Part shown: piece after piece, positions 1 through 9,297 of the stretch
Position numbering within the stretch: the first letter of the stretch is position 1
How the letters are laid out: each line of letters begins with the position of its first letter
Assembly (NCBI RefSeq): GCF_000378125.1
Contig: NZ_KB899241.1
Span: forward strand, 1,401,652-1,465,651
Direction: 5' to 3'
Source: Rudaea cellulosilytica DSM 22992
GTDB taxonomy: Bacteria > Pseudomonadota > Gammaproteobacteria > Xanthomonadales > Rhodanobacteraceae
Length of the DNA: 64,000 nt
Translations under genes and position numbers: made by a program
The notes under the pieces: model-generated
What the model was told of the DNA's origin: nothing
What the model saw: the letters and a program-made list of their open reading frames with translations, nothing else
Database searches by the model: none

Positions 1-765
1 CACGGCGAGAACGAAATTGCCGTTGTGGAACAACTTGCCGATGTGCGAGACGCCGCCGACGTGGTCCGACTCCTGCACCGCGGTTGCCGGAAAGCGCGTC
101 ATCGCGATCAGCACCGCCCAGACGACGACGATGAGGCCGATCACCAGATACGGCGTCTGCACTGCGGCGGATTCCGCGACGTAATACGCCTGGCGCGCGC
201 TGTCGCTCATCGCCGCAAGTTCGGCCGGCGTGTGCTCGATGCCGGAGAAAATGAACTGCTGGCCGACGAACACGCCGGTGATCGAGCCGAGCGGATTGAA
301 CGACTGGGCGAGATTGAGCCGACGCGTCGCGCTGTCGGCCGGGCCGAGCACGGTGACGAGCGGATTGGCCGAGGTTTCGAGAAAGGCGAGGCCGCTCGCG
401 ATCACGAACAGCGCGGCGAGGAACAGGCCGTAGGTGTGCAGCGCCGCGGCGGGGTAGAACAGGAAAGCACCGGCGGCATACAGCACCAGTCCGATCAGCA
501 GCGCACCCTTGTAGCCGAAGCGGCGCATGCAGATGCCGGCCGGAATCGCGAGCAGGAAGTAGCCGAGATAAAACGCGCTCTGCACGAGGCCGGCCTGAAA
601 ATCGGACAGCTCGAACGCCTTCTTGAACTGCTTGATCAGGATGTCGTTGAGATTGTTCGCCATGCCCCAGAGGAAGAACAGGCTGACGATCAGCGCAAAG
701 GCGACGAAAGCCGTGCGCGCGACGTGCCCCCTTGGCGTCACCGCGCCGTTGCTCGCGTAGTGCAT
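1..765 (-). CDS. FucP-type MFS sugar:proton symporter, C-terminal part missing at window edge
   Basis: Inner-membrane transporter of the FHS family (L-fucose or glucose/galactose:H+ symporters). Reading leftward from ATG 765, 255 codons are visible before the window edge. They include the family-typical early stretch FFLWGMANNLNDILIKQF in TM1 and its following loop, then SAFYLGYFLLAIPAG in TM2, and FLETSANPLVTVLGP further on, so about half of a usual 400-450 residue protein is present. The start is supported by a GGGAGGA ribosome site just upstream (771-778 on the plus strand). The gene diverges from an IclR regulator, which suggests the regulator controls sugar uptake. The exact sugar cannot be read from the sequence. 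Confidence 0.88.
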   Translation of the reverse strand, partial: MHYASNGAVTPRGHVARTAFVAFALIVSLFFLWGMANNLNDILIKQFKKAFELSDFQAGLVQSAFYLGYFLLAIPAGICMRRFGYKGALLIGLVLYAAGAFLFYPAAALHTYGLFLAALFVIASGLAFLETSANPLVTVLGPADSATRRLNLAQSFNPLGSITGVFVGQQFIFSGIEHTPAELAAMSDSARQAYYVAESAAVQTPYLVIGLIVVVWAVLIAMTRFPATAVQESDHVGGVSHIGKLFHNGNFVLAV

Positions 766-859
766 CGATATCCTCCCGGTGTGCGTGGAATTGTGTTCTG
801 CTGTCGCACAGATAGAATCATTTGAAGTCTAGCAGCGATTTTCCTGCGGTTGCAAATAT

Positions 860-872
860 AAAACATAGTTTC
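860..872. promoter_or_regulatory. Candidate IclR-family operator between the transporter and its divergent regulator
   Basis: The 163-bp divergent spacer is much more AT-rich than its surroundings and contains AAAACATAGTTTC. This is an imperfect inverted repeat (AAAC, 3-nt spacer, GTTT), resembling operators of KdgR and other IclR-family regulators (AAAC-N3-GTTT). Position and shape make it a plausible shared operator. Binding is inferred. Confidence 0.45.
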
Positions 873-928
873 TAGAATTTAACAGAGCGTCGCGACATGT
901 CGCGAGCCGGTGGCACAAGGAATTCGCA

Positions 929-1681
929 GTGACGAAAACGACCAAATACCGCGCCCCGGCGCTGGACAAGGGCCTCGATATCCTCGAACTGCTTGCGCGC
1001 ACGCCCGGCTCGCTCAACCTGACCGAAATCGCGCTGGGCATCGGCTACTCCAAGAGCGAAATCTTCCGCATGCTGCAGGTGCTCGAAGCGCGCGGCTATC
1101 TCGTGCGCGAGGGCAACGACGGCGCCTATGCGCTGACCAATCGCCTGTTCCTGCTCGGCATGGAGCGGCCGCCGATCAAGGGGCTCACCGAGGCGTCGCT
1201 GCCGGTGATGCATCGCCTCGCCGAACAGATCAAGCAGCCTTGTCATCTGGTCGTTGCCTCGCAGGACCAGATCGTCGTCATCGCGCGCGTCGACGCGCCG
1301 AGCGATATCGGCTTCGTCGTGCGCGTGGGCCATCGCCGACCGCTTGCGCATGCGACTTCCGGCGCGGTGTTGTTTGCATTTCAAGGTGAGGAAACGCAGC
1401 AGCGTTGGCTGGCGCTGATGGAAGCCGGCGAAGAGCGCTTCAAGCGTAAGCCGTTTCTCGCCACGGTGGAACAAATCCGCGAGCAGGGCTACGCGGCTCT
1501 GCCTAGCGAGGCGGTCGATGCGGTGACCGACCTTTCCGCGCCGATCCTGCAGGACGGGCATGCGGTCGGCACGCTGACCATTCCGTTTGTCGAGCGCCAT
1601 CCAGTGACGGTGTCGGTCAAGCAGGCAATCCAGCATCTGCGTGACGCGGCGAAAGACATTTCAGCCGCCTTGCTGCACTGA
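929..1681 (+). CDS. IclR-family transcriptional regulator
   Basis: DNA-binding regulator of 250 aa, the usual IclR length. Residues about 10-70 form the winged helix-turn-helix (LNLTEIALGIGYSKSEIFRM is the HTH core). Residues about 85-245 form the effector-binding IclR domain, with a typical end motif in which Ser and Ala follow an AVGTLTIPF strand. The GTG start at 929 follows an AAGGAA ribosome site. It is divergent from a FucP-type symporter, so it probably represses or activates that transporter and whatever catabolic genes lie beyond the left edge. The inducer is unknown. Confidence 0.92.
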   Translation: MTKTTKYRAPALDKGLDILELLARTPGSLNLTEIALGIGYSKSEIFRMLQVLEARGYLVREGNDGAYALTNRLFLLGMERPPIKGLTEASLPVMHRLAEQIKQPCHLVVASQDQIVVIARVDAPSDIGFVVRVGHRRPLAHATSGAVLFAFQGEETQQRWLALMEAGEERFKRKPFLATVEQIREQGYAALPSEAVDAVTDLSAPILQDGHAVGTLTIPFVERHPVTVSVKQAIQHLRDAAKDISAALLH

Positions 1682-1700
1682 CAACGCATTCTCGTTGCAT

Positions 1701-1724
1701 ATCCGCCGCCGCTCGTCGGCGGAT
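1701..1724 (+). terminator. Possible stem-loop downstream of the IclR gene
   Basis: ATCCGCCG and CGGCGGAT form an 8-bp stem with an 8-nt loop 20 bases after the regulator's stop. There is no T-run, so intrinsic termination is doubtful. It may be an mRNA-end hairpin or a Rho-dependent end. Confidence 0.3.
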
Positions 1725-1825
1725 GACGCGGCCCGAACCGCAAATCCCGCCGCTCATCGGTGCGGCCCTTCCGCTTGCGCGCCGATGCAGCGAGATTGCC
1801 TTCCGTCCAATTTGGAAGGCAAGCC

Positions 1826-2713
1826 ATGAACGTATCCGTCGAAGACGCGGGCGCCCTCGGGCATTCTCACGCCGGGGCATTCTCGCCGGCGCATGCGCCG
1901 CGCACGAGCGCGGAACCTTACGCGCGGTTCGGCGCCACGGCGTTGCGCGCCGCCGCGGTATTCTGGTTTATCGTCACCGCCGCCGGTCAGCTGATCTTTG
2001 CGACCTACATCGCCGGCTTCTACGGTCGCGCGACGTTGGCGGGACGCCCCGCGCTTTGGAACAAAGTGATGCCACACGGCTACGTCGCCGGCGACACCTT
2101 CTTCAATCTCGTCCTCGGGGTGCACTTGGCCTTTGCCTTCGTGATCACCGTGGGCGGCTTGATGCAATTGACCCCGGCGATTCGGCGCCGCGTGCCGGCC
2201 CTGCATCGCTGGACCGGCCGCGCCTACCTCATCGCCGCGGCGCTCATGGCCACGGGTGGGCTCATGATGATCTGGGTGCGTGGCGGTGCGCCCGGCGACG
2301 TCACGGCAAACGTCATCATCAGCTTCAACGCACTGCTGATTCTCACCTGCGCCGCGCTCGCATGGCGGCGTGCGCGTGTGCGCAGGTTCGATCTGCACCG
2401 ACGCTGGGCATTGCGTCTTTTTCTCGCCGTCAGCGGCGTCTGGTTCTTTCGCATCGGCCTGATGTTCTGGATCGTCGTCAATCGCGGGCCCGTGGGATTC
2501 GATCCCGATTCGTTCACGGGGCCGGCGCTGATCGTCCTCGGCTTGTTGGCATACTTTCTTCCACAGGGCGTGGCCGGGCTCTATTTCCGCGCGCAGCAAA
2601 GTCGCAGCAAGAGTGCGAAATTCGCTATGGCCAGTGGGTTGACCGTGCTCAGCTTGGTGATGGCTGTAGGCGTTGCCGCGGCGGCGGCGATCATGTGGCT
2701 GCCTCGCCTTTGA
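1826..2713 (+). CDS. DUF2306 family integral membrane protein
   Basis: 295-aa protein with about seven hydrophobic segments. The central pattern HRWTGRAYLIAAALMATGG, with preceding His and following LHRRWALR segments, fits DUF2306 membrane proteins, where conserved His/Arg flank the helices. Function is not known for the family; a relation to haem-handling or cytochrome-like membrane proteins is only a suggestion. ATG 1826 is chosen over an upstream start at 1760 because it has a good ribosome site (GGAAGG, 5-nt gap) and the upstream extension is Arg-rich and unlike the family. It is the first gene of a likely operon with the DUF4386 gene (9-bp gap) and the LytS/LytR pair. Confidence 0.8.
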   Translation: MNVSVEDAGALGHSHAGAFSPAHAPRTSAEPYARFGATALRAAAVFWFIVTAAGQLIFATYIAGFYGRATLAGRPALWNKVMPHGYVAGDTFFNLVLGVHLAFAFVITVGGLMQLTPAIRRRVPALHRWTGRAYLIAAALMATGGLMMIWVRGGAPGDVTANVIISFNALLILTCAALAWRRARVRRFDLHRRWALRLFLAVSGVWFFRIGLMFWIVVNRGPVGFDPDSFTGPALIVLGLLAYFLPQGVAGLYFRAQQSRSKSAKFAMASGLTVLSLVMAVGVAAAAAIMWLPRL

Positions 2714-2722
2714 GACCAGATC

Positions 2723-3463
2723 ATGAACGAACACAATTCCATTTTCTCACCGCAGATCTATGCCCGTATCGGCGGCGTGCTCTATCTCATCATCATCGTC
2801 GCCGGCGGGTTAGGCGAGATGTTCGTACGCAACGGACTGGTCGTTCCCGGCGACGCCGCGGCAACAGCGCATGGCCTTTTGGCTGCGTCCTCGCTTTGGC
2901 GCATTGGCATCGCGGGCGACCTGCTTCAGCATGCCTGCGACGTGGGGTTGGGGCTGGTGCTCTACGTCCTTCTGCGGCCGGTCAACCGGAATATCGCTCT
3001 GCTCGCCTTGCTGTTCGATGTCGTCGCCGTATCGGTGTTCGTTGCGAACAAGTTGAATCTGATGCTGCCGCTGTTTCTGCTCGACGACGCGAAGTACCTT
3101 GGCGCGTTCACGCCCGAACAGCTGCAAGCCCTGGCCTACGTCGCGATCCGCGCGCATGAACATGGCTTCGGCATCGGCCTGATCTTCTTCGGCTGCGAGT
3201 GCATCGTGCTCGGCTGGCTGATTTTCCATAGCGGGTATCTGCCGAAATTTCTCGGCGTGCTGATGCCGATCGCGGGTGTGTGCTACCTGATCAACAGCTT
3301 CGCCCTGATTCTCGCGCCGAATCTTGCGGGTGCGCTTTTCCCCGCGATCCTGCTTCCGTCGTTCATCGGCGAGCTGTCGTTGTGTTTGTGGCTGTTGCTC
3401 AAGGGCGTCGACGTGGCGAAGTGGAACGAGCGTTCGCGAGCGACGCAAGTCGGCAGCGGCTGA
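2723..3463 (+). CDS. DUF4386 family integral membrane protein
   Basis: 246 aa with about six membrane segments. Family features visible are an N-terminal ARIGGVLYLIIIVAGGLGEM segment, the VPGDAAATA element, YVLLRPVNRNIALLALLF, and a late GLIFFGCECIVLGWLIFHSG helix. These match DUF4386 proteins, which are often found near LytTR regulators. Function unknown. It sits 9 bp after the DUF2306 gene and 26 bp before the histidine kinase, so co-transcription is likely. The two membrane proteins may be targets or signal partners of the kinase (inference). Confidence 0.85.
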   Translation: MNEHNSIFSPQIYARIGGVLYLIIIVAGGLGEMFVRNGLVVPGDAAATAHGLLAASSLWRIGIAGDLLQHACDVGLGLVLYVLLRPVNRNIALLALLFDVVAVSVFVANKLNLMLPLFLLDDAKYLGAFTPEQLQALAYVAIRAHEHGFGIGLIFFGCECIVLGWLIFHSGYLPKFLGVLMPIAGVCYLINSFALILAPNLAGALFPAILLPSFIGELSLCLWLLLKGVDVAKWNERSRATQVGSG

Positions 3464-3489
3464 AAGCGGAACTGGACTATGCTAGTCCC

Positions 3490-4566
3490 ATGTCCGCGAC
3501 GATGACTCCCAAGCCGCACGGCCTCGCCCTGATGCTGGGCTGGCGGCGCCTGCTGCTCGCCTTTGGCGTTGCCGTCGTCCTCTGGCGTTTGCTGGTTGTT
3601 GGCTGTCCGCCGGCGTCCGCATTGGGCGTCCATGTTCTCGTGATCGGTCTGGGCGCGGTGTTTGCTTTTGGACTGTTCGAGCAATGGCCGCGGCGCCTAC
3701 CGGCGTGGCTTGCGCGCTGGGTACTGCAGGTATTCGGCGTGGCCGTGGCGATACCGCTGACGGCCGTCGCCGCGTTTTCCTGGCTGCCGAACGTGGAAGG
3801 GCTGCCATTCTGGGAAGTCGAGCACTTGCGCGGCTGCTTCACGGCGATGAATGTTGCCGGCCTTCTCGTCGGCCCGTGGATCGCGCTCGGCGCCTTGGTC
3901 CGGCAGAAAGAAGCTTTCGCGCACGATCAGGCGCTCGCCTTCGACCTCGAACGCAGCGAACTCGAACGCCAGGCGCTCGATGCGCGGCTGCACTTGCTGC
4001 AGGCGCAGGTCGCGCCGCATTTCCTGTTCAACACCTTGGCGAACGTGCAAGCTCTCGTCGATGCGGGGTCGCCGCAGGCGCCGACCGTCCTGCGCGCGCT
4101 GATCGCCTACCTGCGCGCCGCGGTGCCGCGCCTGCATGAAGCTTCGACGACGCTGGGTCAAGAACTCGATCTCGTACGTGCCTATCTCGAACTGATGCAC
4201 ATGCGCATGCCCGATCGCTTGAATTACACGCTGCACATCGACGATGGCGCACGTGCGCTGACCTGTCCGCCGATCACTTTGCTGACTCTGGTGGAAAATG
4301 CCGTGCGCCACGGCATCGACCCGGCCGAAGAAGGCGGCCACATCGACATCGAAGTGCGCCGGCACGGCGAGCGCTGCCTCGTGCGCGTCAGCGACGGCGG
4401 TGTGGGCTTGCGTGCGACGACCGGCGGACTCGGCACAGGCCTGTCGACGCTGCGCGAAAGATTGCGTCTGGTCTTCGGCGATCGCGCCAGCCTGTGCGTG
4501 AGCGAACGGCAACCGCACGGCGTCTGCTCCGAACTCGATCTGCCCGCGCAGATGGCGGGCGCATGA
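3490..4566 (+). CDS. LytS-type sensor histidine kinase (His_kinase/HATPase_c)
   Basis: Membrane histidine kinase of 358 aa. Four hydrophobic segments fill residues about 10-145, followed by a short helical linker. The PF06580-type phosphoacceptor motif is APHFLFNTLAN, with His177, and the ATP-binding N-box is TLVENAVRHGID. A glycine-rich GTGLSTLRERL box ends the HATPase domain. ATG 3490 is chosen because the longer upstream reading overlaps the preceding gene. The stop overlaps the response-regulator ATG (ATGA), so translation is coupled. No periplasmic sensing domain is evident, and sensing probably occurs in or near the membrane. Confidence 0.9.
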   Translation: MSATMTPKPHGLALMLGWRRLLLAFGVAVVLWRLLVVGCPPASALGVHVLVIGLGAVFAFGLFEQWPRRLPAWLARWVLQVFGVAVAIPLTAVAAFSWLPNVEGLPFWEVEHLRGCFTAMNVAGLLVGPWIALGALVRQKEAFAHDQALAFDLERSELERQALDARLHLLQAQVAPHFLFNTLANVQALVDAGSPQAPTVLRALIAYLRAAVPRLHEASTTLGQELDLVRAYLELMHMRMPDRLNYTLHIDDGARALTCPPITLLTLVENAVRHGIDPAEEGGHIDIEVRRHGERCLVRVSDGGVGLRATTGGLGTGLSTLRERLRLVFGDRASLCVSERQPHGVCSELDLPAQMAGA

Positions 4567-5345
4567 GCGCAGGCGCATCCGCGCTGATCGCCGACGACGA
4601 GCCGTTGCTGCGCGCCGCGCTTGCTCATCAGCTCGCCCGGGTCTGGCCCGAGCTCGCGATCGTCGCGCAGGCGCGCAACGGGCGCGAAGCCGTCGATTTG
4701 TTCGAGGCGAAGCGTCCCGACATTTGTTTCCTCGACGTGCAGATGCCGGGTTTGTCCGGCGTCGAAGCCGCGAGCGTGATCGGTCGCCGCGCGCATCTGG
4801 TCTTCGTCACCGCCTACGATCAGTATGCGGTTCACGCATTCACCCACGGCGCGCTCGACTATCTGGTGAAGCCGGTCGAACCGGAGCGCCTTGCGGAAAC
4901 GGTCGACCGGCTCAAACAGCGTCTCGCCACCGCGCGACCGGCGACGAACACCGAAGACTTGCTGCGTGAACTGGCCACGCAATTGCAGCGCAACGGTGCG
5001 CCCGCGCCGCTGCGCTGGCTGCGCGCGCAGACCGGCCAGACCTTGCGCCTGATCGCCGTCGACGATGTCGACTATCTGCGTTCCGACACCAAATACACGC
5101 GCGTTGCCTGGCGCAGCGAAGCAGGCCACGCGTCGGAGGCCTTGGTGGGCGCAACCTTGAAGGAGCTGATCGCGCAGCTCGATCCCGCGCAGTTCGTGCA
5201 AGTGCATCGTTCGGTCGTCGTCAATCTGCGGGCGATCAGCCACGTCGTGCGCAGCGACAACGACACGGCCGACATCCATATGAAGAACCGCGATGAAGTG
5301 CTGCCGGTCAGCCGCAGCTATCTGCATCTGTTCCGGCAGATGTGA
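4563..5345 (+). CDS. LytR/AgrA-type response regulator (REC-LytTR)
   Basis: 260-aa cytoplasmic response regulator. Residues about 5-120 are a receiver domain with acidic pocket DDE at 11-13, phosphoacceptor Asp58 in CFLDVQMPG, the conserved Thr in VFVTAYD and the Lys in DYLVKPVEP. Residues about 160-260 are a LytTR DNA-binding domain, with FVQVHRSVVVNLRAI as the diagnostic stretch. It overlaps the kinase by 4 bp and is its cognate partner. LytTR proteins bind spaced direct repeats. I did not find a convincing pair upstream of this operon. Confidence 0.93.
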   Translation: MSAGASALIADDEPLLRAALAHQLARVWPELAIVAQARNGREAVDLFEAKRPDICFLDVQMPGLSGVEAASVIGRRAHLVFVTAYDQYAVHAFTHGALDYLVKPVEPERLAETVDRLKQRLATARPATNTEDLLRELATQLQRNGAPAPLRWLRAQTGQTLRLIAVDDVDYLRSDTKYTRVAWRSEAGHASEALVGATLKELIAQLDPAQFVQVHRSVVVNLRAISHVVRSDNDTADIHMKNRDEVLPVSRSYLHLFRQM

Positions 5346-5355
5346 TATCGAACGT

Positions 5356-6063
5356 TCAGTCGAGCACGATCTCGCTCGCCGGTGGCAGGCGCCAATCGAT
5401 TTCGGTCTGCCCGTGCTCGCGCAGGTACGCGTTCGTGCGCGAGAAGTGCTTGCAGCCGAAGAAGCCGCGGTAAGCCGACAACGGCGAAGGATGCGGCGCC
5501 TTGAGCACTAAGTGGCGGCGCGTGTCGATCAGCCTGCCCTTGGCCTGCGCCGGGCTGCCCCAGAGCAGGAAGACGAGGCCTTCGCGGTCGCGGTTGAGAT
5601 GATCGACGACCGCATCGGTGAAACCTTCCCAGCCCTTGCCCTGATGTGCGCCGGCGCGCGCGCGTTCGACGGTCAGCACGGCATTGAGCAGCAGCACGCC
5701 CTGGCGCGCCCAGGGCAGCAGGCAGCCGTGATTGGGGCGCGGGATATTCAGGTCGGTTTCGATTTCGGCGAAGATGTTCTGCAGCGACGGCGGCACGTCC
5801 ACACCGGGTAGCACCGAGAAGCACAGGCCATGCGCCTGGCTCGGCCCGTGGTACGGGTCTTGGCCAAGGATCACGACCTTCACCTGGTCGAACGGCGTCG
5901 TGTTCAACGCGGCGAAGATGCGTTTCGGCGGCGGGTAGATCACCTTGCCGCTGCGCAGTTCGCTGCGCAGGAATTCGCTCAGCGCTTGCATCTCGGGGCG
6001 CTGCAGATAGTCGCCGACGCGCGCTTTCCATGACGGCTCGAGTTGGATTCTGTCTTCGCTCAT
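5356..6063 (-). CDS. ung: Uracil-DNA glycosylase, family 1
   Basis: Base-excision repair enzyme that removes uracil from DNA. 235 aa, close to E. coli Ung (229). The water-activating motif GQDPYHG carries Asp69, and the C-terminal DNA-intercalation/His loop is [13 protein letters not shown] (His about 192). The uracil pocket LLLNAVLTV is intact. ATG 6063 overlaps the ftsX stop (ATGA), so ung is the last gene of an APC permease-ftsE-ftsX-ung run and is translationally coupled to ftsX. It converges on the response-regulator gene with only 10 bp between stops. Confidence 0.97.
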   Translation of the reverse strand: MSEDRIQLEPSWKARVGDYLQRPEMQALSEFLRSELRSGKVIYPPPKRIFAALNTTPFDQVKVVILGQDPYHGPSQAHGLCFSVLPGVDVPPSLQNIFAEIETDLNIPRPNHGCLLPWARQGVLLLNAVLTVERARAGAHQGKGWEGFTDAVVDHLNRDREGLVFLLWGSPAQAKGRLIDTRRHLVLKAPHPSPLSAYRGFFGCKHFSRTNAYLREHGQTEIDWRLPPASEIVLD

Positions 6064-7067
6064 TGCGGATGTCCGAACGACAATTGCCGCGTGGTCGCGA
6101 TCCATGCGCCGAGCCAGCCGAGCACGATGCTGGCACCGAGCAAGGCGAGGGCCTGCACGATCGACAGGCCGTGGATCGCGAAGCGTCCGCCATAACTCGA
6201 CGTCAATTGGCCCAGCGGCGCCGACAATGCGATCTCGACAACGCCGATCAGGATCAGCGCGCAGAGCCCTGCGAGGGCGCCGTACCAAAGCCCGGTGTAC
6301 AGGAACGGCCGGCGTACGAAGGCGCGGTCGGCACCGAGCAGCTGCATCACCGAAATTTCCTCGGCGCGTCCGGCGATATCGTTGCGCACGGTGTTGCCGA
6401 CCACGAGCAATGCCGCGAGCCCGAGCAGGACCGCGAGCACGCCGGCGAGACGCGCGGTGAAGGCGAGAATCGCATCGAGACGCTGGCGCCAGAGCGCGTC
6501 GTACTGCACTTGGTCGACATGCTTGTCGCGCGCGAGTTCGTCGACGATCGGCGGCGCGCCGCGGGTGGGCGCCGTCGCGATCTTCGGTGTCACGATCAGC
6601 ACGGTCGGCAACGGATTGCTCTGCAGCACCTTGAGCGCATCGGCGAATCCCGACTGGCTGCGGAATTCGGCGAGTCCTTCCTCGGGCGTCTTGATGACCA
6701 CATCGGCGACGTCGGCGCGCTGGCGCAGCGTCTCGGCCAGCGACTTCGCGGCGGCGGAATCGACCTCGGGCTTCAAGAACACGCCGATTCCACGCGCATC
6801 GTCGAGATGGCCGCCGAGCGCGCGTGCGTTGTCGAGCAGAAGCCAAAGCAGGAACGGCAGGCACAGCGCGAGACTCATGACGAGCAAGGTCAAAGCGGTC
6901 GCGCCGGGGCGAGCGGTGAGACGCTGCAGGCTCGTCCGGAAACTGCGTGAATGATGTTCGCGCCACGCGCCCACGCGTGGCCGCTCGTGCGCGGTCGCGC
7001 GCGGTGCGGGCGGTGCCGTGACGGGCTTTTCCGCCTTGATCTGTGCAGGAGCCACGCGACGGTTCAC
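6060..7067 (-). CDS. ftsX: Cell-division ABC transporter-like permease FtsX
   Basis: Inner-membrane partner of FtsE. The FtsEX complex links the divisome to periplasmic peptidoglycan hydrolase activation. 335 aa. There is a basic Pro/Ala-rich cytoplasmic N-terminus (about 1-50), TM1 at about 57-80, and a periplasmic loop of about 130 residues for activator contact. Three C-terminal TM segments lie at about 205-325, with the FtsX-typical [20 protein letters not shown] between them. It overlaps ftsE by 4 bp upstream and ung by 4 bp downstream. Confidence 0.95.
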   Translation of the reverse strand: MNRRVAPAQIKAEKPVTAPPAPRATAHERPRVGAWREHHSRSFRTSLQRLTARPGATALTLLVMSLALCLPFLLWLLLDNARALGGHLDDARGIGVFLKPEVDSAAAKSLAETLRQRADVADVVIKTPEEGLAEFRSQSGFADALKVLQSNPLPTVLIVTPKIATAPTRGAPPIVDELARDKHVDQVQYDALWRQRLDAILAFTARLAGVLAVLLGLAALLVVGNTVRNDIAGRAEEISVMQLLGADRAFVRRPFLYTGLWYGALAGLCALILIGVVEIALSAPLGQLTSSYGGRFAIHGLSIVQALALLGASIVLGWLGAWIATTRQLSFGHPQ

Positions 7068-7756
7068 GCCGGTACCTCGGCTTTCGCCGTTGCGGGACGG
7101 AAGTCGTCGATGAGTTTCCCGTGATCAAGCACGAGCACGCGCTTACCCATGCGCTTGATCAGATTCAGATCGTGGCTGGCGACGAGCACGGCCGTGCCGA
7201 CCTGTTCGAATTCGGCGAACAGCTTCATGATCTCGGCCGACAGCATCGGATCGAGGTTGCCGGTCGGCTCGTCGGCGATCAGCACGGGCGGCTTACCGAC
7301 GATCGCGCGCGCGATGCCGACGCGCTGTTGTTCGCCGGTCGACAGCGTCACCGGTGCCGAGGCCTCGCGCGCGAGCAGACCGACCTTGTCGAGCGCGGCG
7401 CGCACGCGCTTGCCGATTTCCTCGCGCGTGCAGCCTGCGATCTCGAGCGGCAGGGCGACGTTGTCGAACACGCTGCGGTCCATTAGCAGGCGATGATCCT
7501 GGAACACCATGCCGACGCCGCGGCGCACGCGCGGCACGTGGCGCGCCTTGGTCTTGGCGAAGTTCTGGCCGTTGACCGTGATCTGCCCGCGCGTCGGCCG
7601 GTCCATCAGTGCGACGAGGCGCAGAAGCGTGCTCTTGCCCGCGCCCGAGTGGCCGGCGACGAAGGCCATCTCGCCGGCGGCCAGCTCGAAGGAAAGATCG
7701 GTCAGCGCTTCCTGTCCGGAGGCATACTTTTTGCTGACTTGCTCGAAACGAATCAC
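7064..7756 (-). CDS. ftsE: Cell-division ATP-binding protein FtsE
   Basis: Cytoplasmic ABC ATPase that drives FtsX. 230 aa. Walker A is GHSGAGKS, the Q-loop is VFQDHRLL, the ABC signature is LSTGEQQR, Walker B is [12 protein letters not shown] and the switch His is in ASHD. The stop overlaps the FtsX start. The gene follows the APC permease stop by only 6 bp, so it may lack a promoter of its own in that gap. A promoter inside the permease gene cannot be excluded. Confidence 0.96.
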   Translation of the reverse strand: MIRFEQVSKKYASGQEALTDLSFELAAGEMAFVAGHSGAGKSTLLRLVALMDRPTRGQITVNGQNFAKTKARHVPRVRRGVGMVFQDHRLLMDRSVFDNVALPLEIAGCTREEIGKRVRAALDKVGLLAREASAPVTLSTGEQQRVGIARAIVGKPPVLIADEPTGNLDPMLSAEIMKLFAEFEQVGTAVLVASHDLNLIKRMGKRVLVLDHGKLIDDFRPATAKAEVPA

Positions 7757-7762
7757 GCTGGA

Positions 7763-9193
7763 CTACCGCGCGAGCTGGCTGTGGCGCATGCCGTAGCCAA
7801 AGTAGACGACAAGGCCGATGCTGACCCAGATCACGAATACGAGCCAGGTGATCGCGGCGAGCTCGGACAAGAGCCAGATCGAAAACAGGATGCCTACCAC
7901 CGGCACCAACGGCACGAGCGGTGTGCGGAACGAACGCGGCAATTCCGGTTTGCGCACGCGCAGCACGATGACCGAGGCGCAGATCACGATGAAGGCCGAG
8001 AGCACGCCGATGTTGACGAGTTTGGCGACTTCGTCGAGCGGAAACAGGCCGGCGACGAGCGCGGTGAACACGCCGAGAGCTATGGTCGGGCGGTGCGGCG
8101 TGCCGTAGGTCGGATGCACGTGCGCAAACCAGCGCGGCAGCAGACCGTCGCGCGCCAGCGCATACCAGATGCGCGCGGCGCCGAGCATGAACGCGAACAG
8201 CACGCTGATCAGGCCGAACACGGCCGAGACCGAGATCGTCGCAGCGACCCAGTTCAGGCCGAGGCTCTTGAACGCATCGGCTACGGGTGCCTCGGTGTTG
8301 AGTTTCGGATACGCGACGATGCCAGTCAGCACGAGCGACACGGCGAGGTACATCGCCATCGACACGCCGAGCGAGAGCAGCACCGCGCGCGGCAGGTCGC
8401 GCTGCGGATTCTTCGATTCCTCGGCCGCCGTGGTCAGCGTGTCGTAGCCGAACACGGCGAAGAACACGACTGCGGCGGCGGTGGCGATGCCATGCCAGCC
8501 GAAGTGGCCGACGCCGTCGGCGCCGACCACGCGCTCGGGCACGAACGGATGCCAGTTTGCCGGATTGATGTAAAACACGCCGATGCCGATCACGAGCGCG
8601 ACCGCGGCGACCTTGATCGCGACGATGACCGTGTTGAAGCGCGCGCCCCACTCGGTACGGAACACGAGCAGCGCGGCGACGCCGAGCGTGACCAGTGCAG
8701 CGATCACGTTGAACACGCGGCCCTCGCCGGTGCCGAGCGCGCCCTGTGCCCATAGCGGCAGCACGATGCCGACGCTGGCGAGTGCGGATTGCACGTAGCC
8801 CGACCAGCCGATCGCGACGACGGCGACGATCAATGCATATTCGAGCAACAGATCCCAGCCGATCAGCCACGCGGGCAATTCGCCGAGTACGGCATAGCCG
8901 TAGGTGTAGGCGCTGCCGGTCACCGGAATCATGCCGGCGAACTCGGCGTAGCACAGCGCGGCCGCGGCGCTGGCGATGCCGGCGATGACGAACGCGAGCG
9001 CGACAGCCGGCCCGGCGTTGAGCGCGGCCTGCTGTCCCGCGAGCACGAATACGCCGACGCCGATGATGCCGCCTATGCCGATTGCAGTGAGCTGCCATAG
9101 GCCGAGCACGCGACGGAAGTCGCCGCGCTTGCCGGCCTCGGCCTGCAGCGCTTCGACGGACTTGTGCCGCGTGATCGTATCGAACAGGCTCAT
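7763..9193 (-). CDS. APC-family amino acid permease
   Basis: Inner-membrane amino acid transporter of the APC superfamily, 476 aa with about 12 TM segments. TM1 carries the unwound substrate-binding motif IGIGGIIGVGVFVLAG. Then come the AGIASAAAALCYAEFAGMIP stretch with its conserved Glu in TM3, and FFAVFGYDTLTTAAEESKNP around TM6-loop, features of the cationic amino acid transporter branch (YfnA-like). The ATG at 9193 heads a likely operon with ftsE, ftsX and ung. Which amino acid is moved cannot be told. Confidence 0.9.
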   Translation of the reverse strand: MSLFDTITRHKSVEALQAEAGKRGDFRRVLGLWQLTAIGIGGIIGVGVFVLAGQQAALNAGPAVALAFVIAGIASAAAALCYAEFAGMIPVTGSAYTYGYAVLGELPAWLIGWDLLLEYALIVAVVAIGWSGYVQSALASVGIVLPLWAQGALGTGEGRVFNVIAALVTLGVAALLVFRTEWGARFNTVIVAIKVAAVALVIGIGVFYINPANWHPFVPERVVGADGVGHFGWHGIATAAAVVFFAVFGYDTLTTAAEESKNPQRDLPRAVLLSLGVSMAMYLAVSLVLTGIVAYPKLNTEAPVADAFKSLGLNWVAATISVSAVFGLISVLFAFMLGAARIWYALARDGLLPRWFAHVHPTYGTPHRPTIALGVFTALVAGLFPLDEVAKLVNIGVLSAFIVICASVIVLRVRKPELPRSFRTPLVPLVPVVGILFSIWLLSELAAITWLVFVIWVSIGLVVYFGYGMRHSQLAR

Positions 9194-9297
9194 TGATCCT
9201 CCCCGGAATGTTGGCGTGTGCCGATTGCGGTGCGATCACCGAATCGGCGGCATGAGGGCGAATGATAGCCGGCGCTGCGATCCGTTGCGTATCCCGA

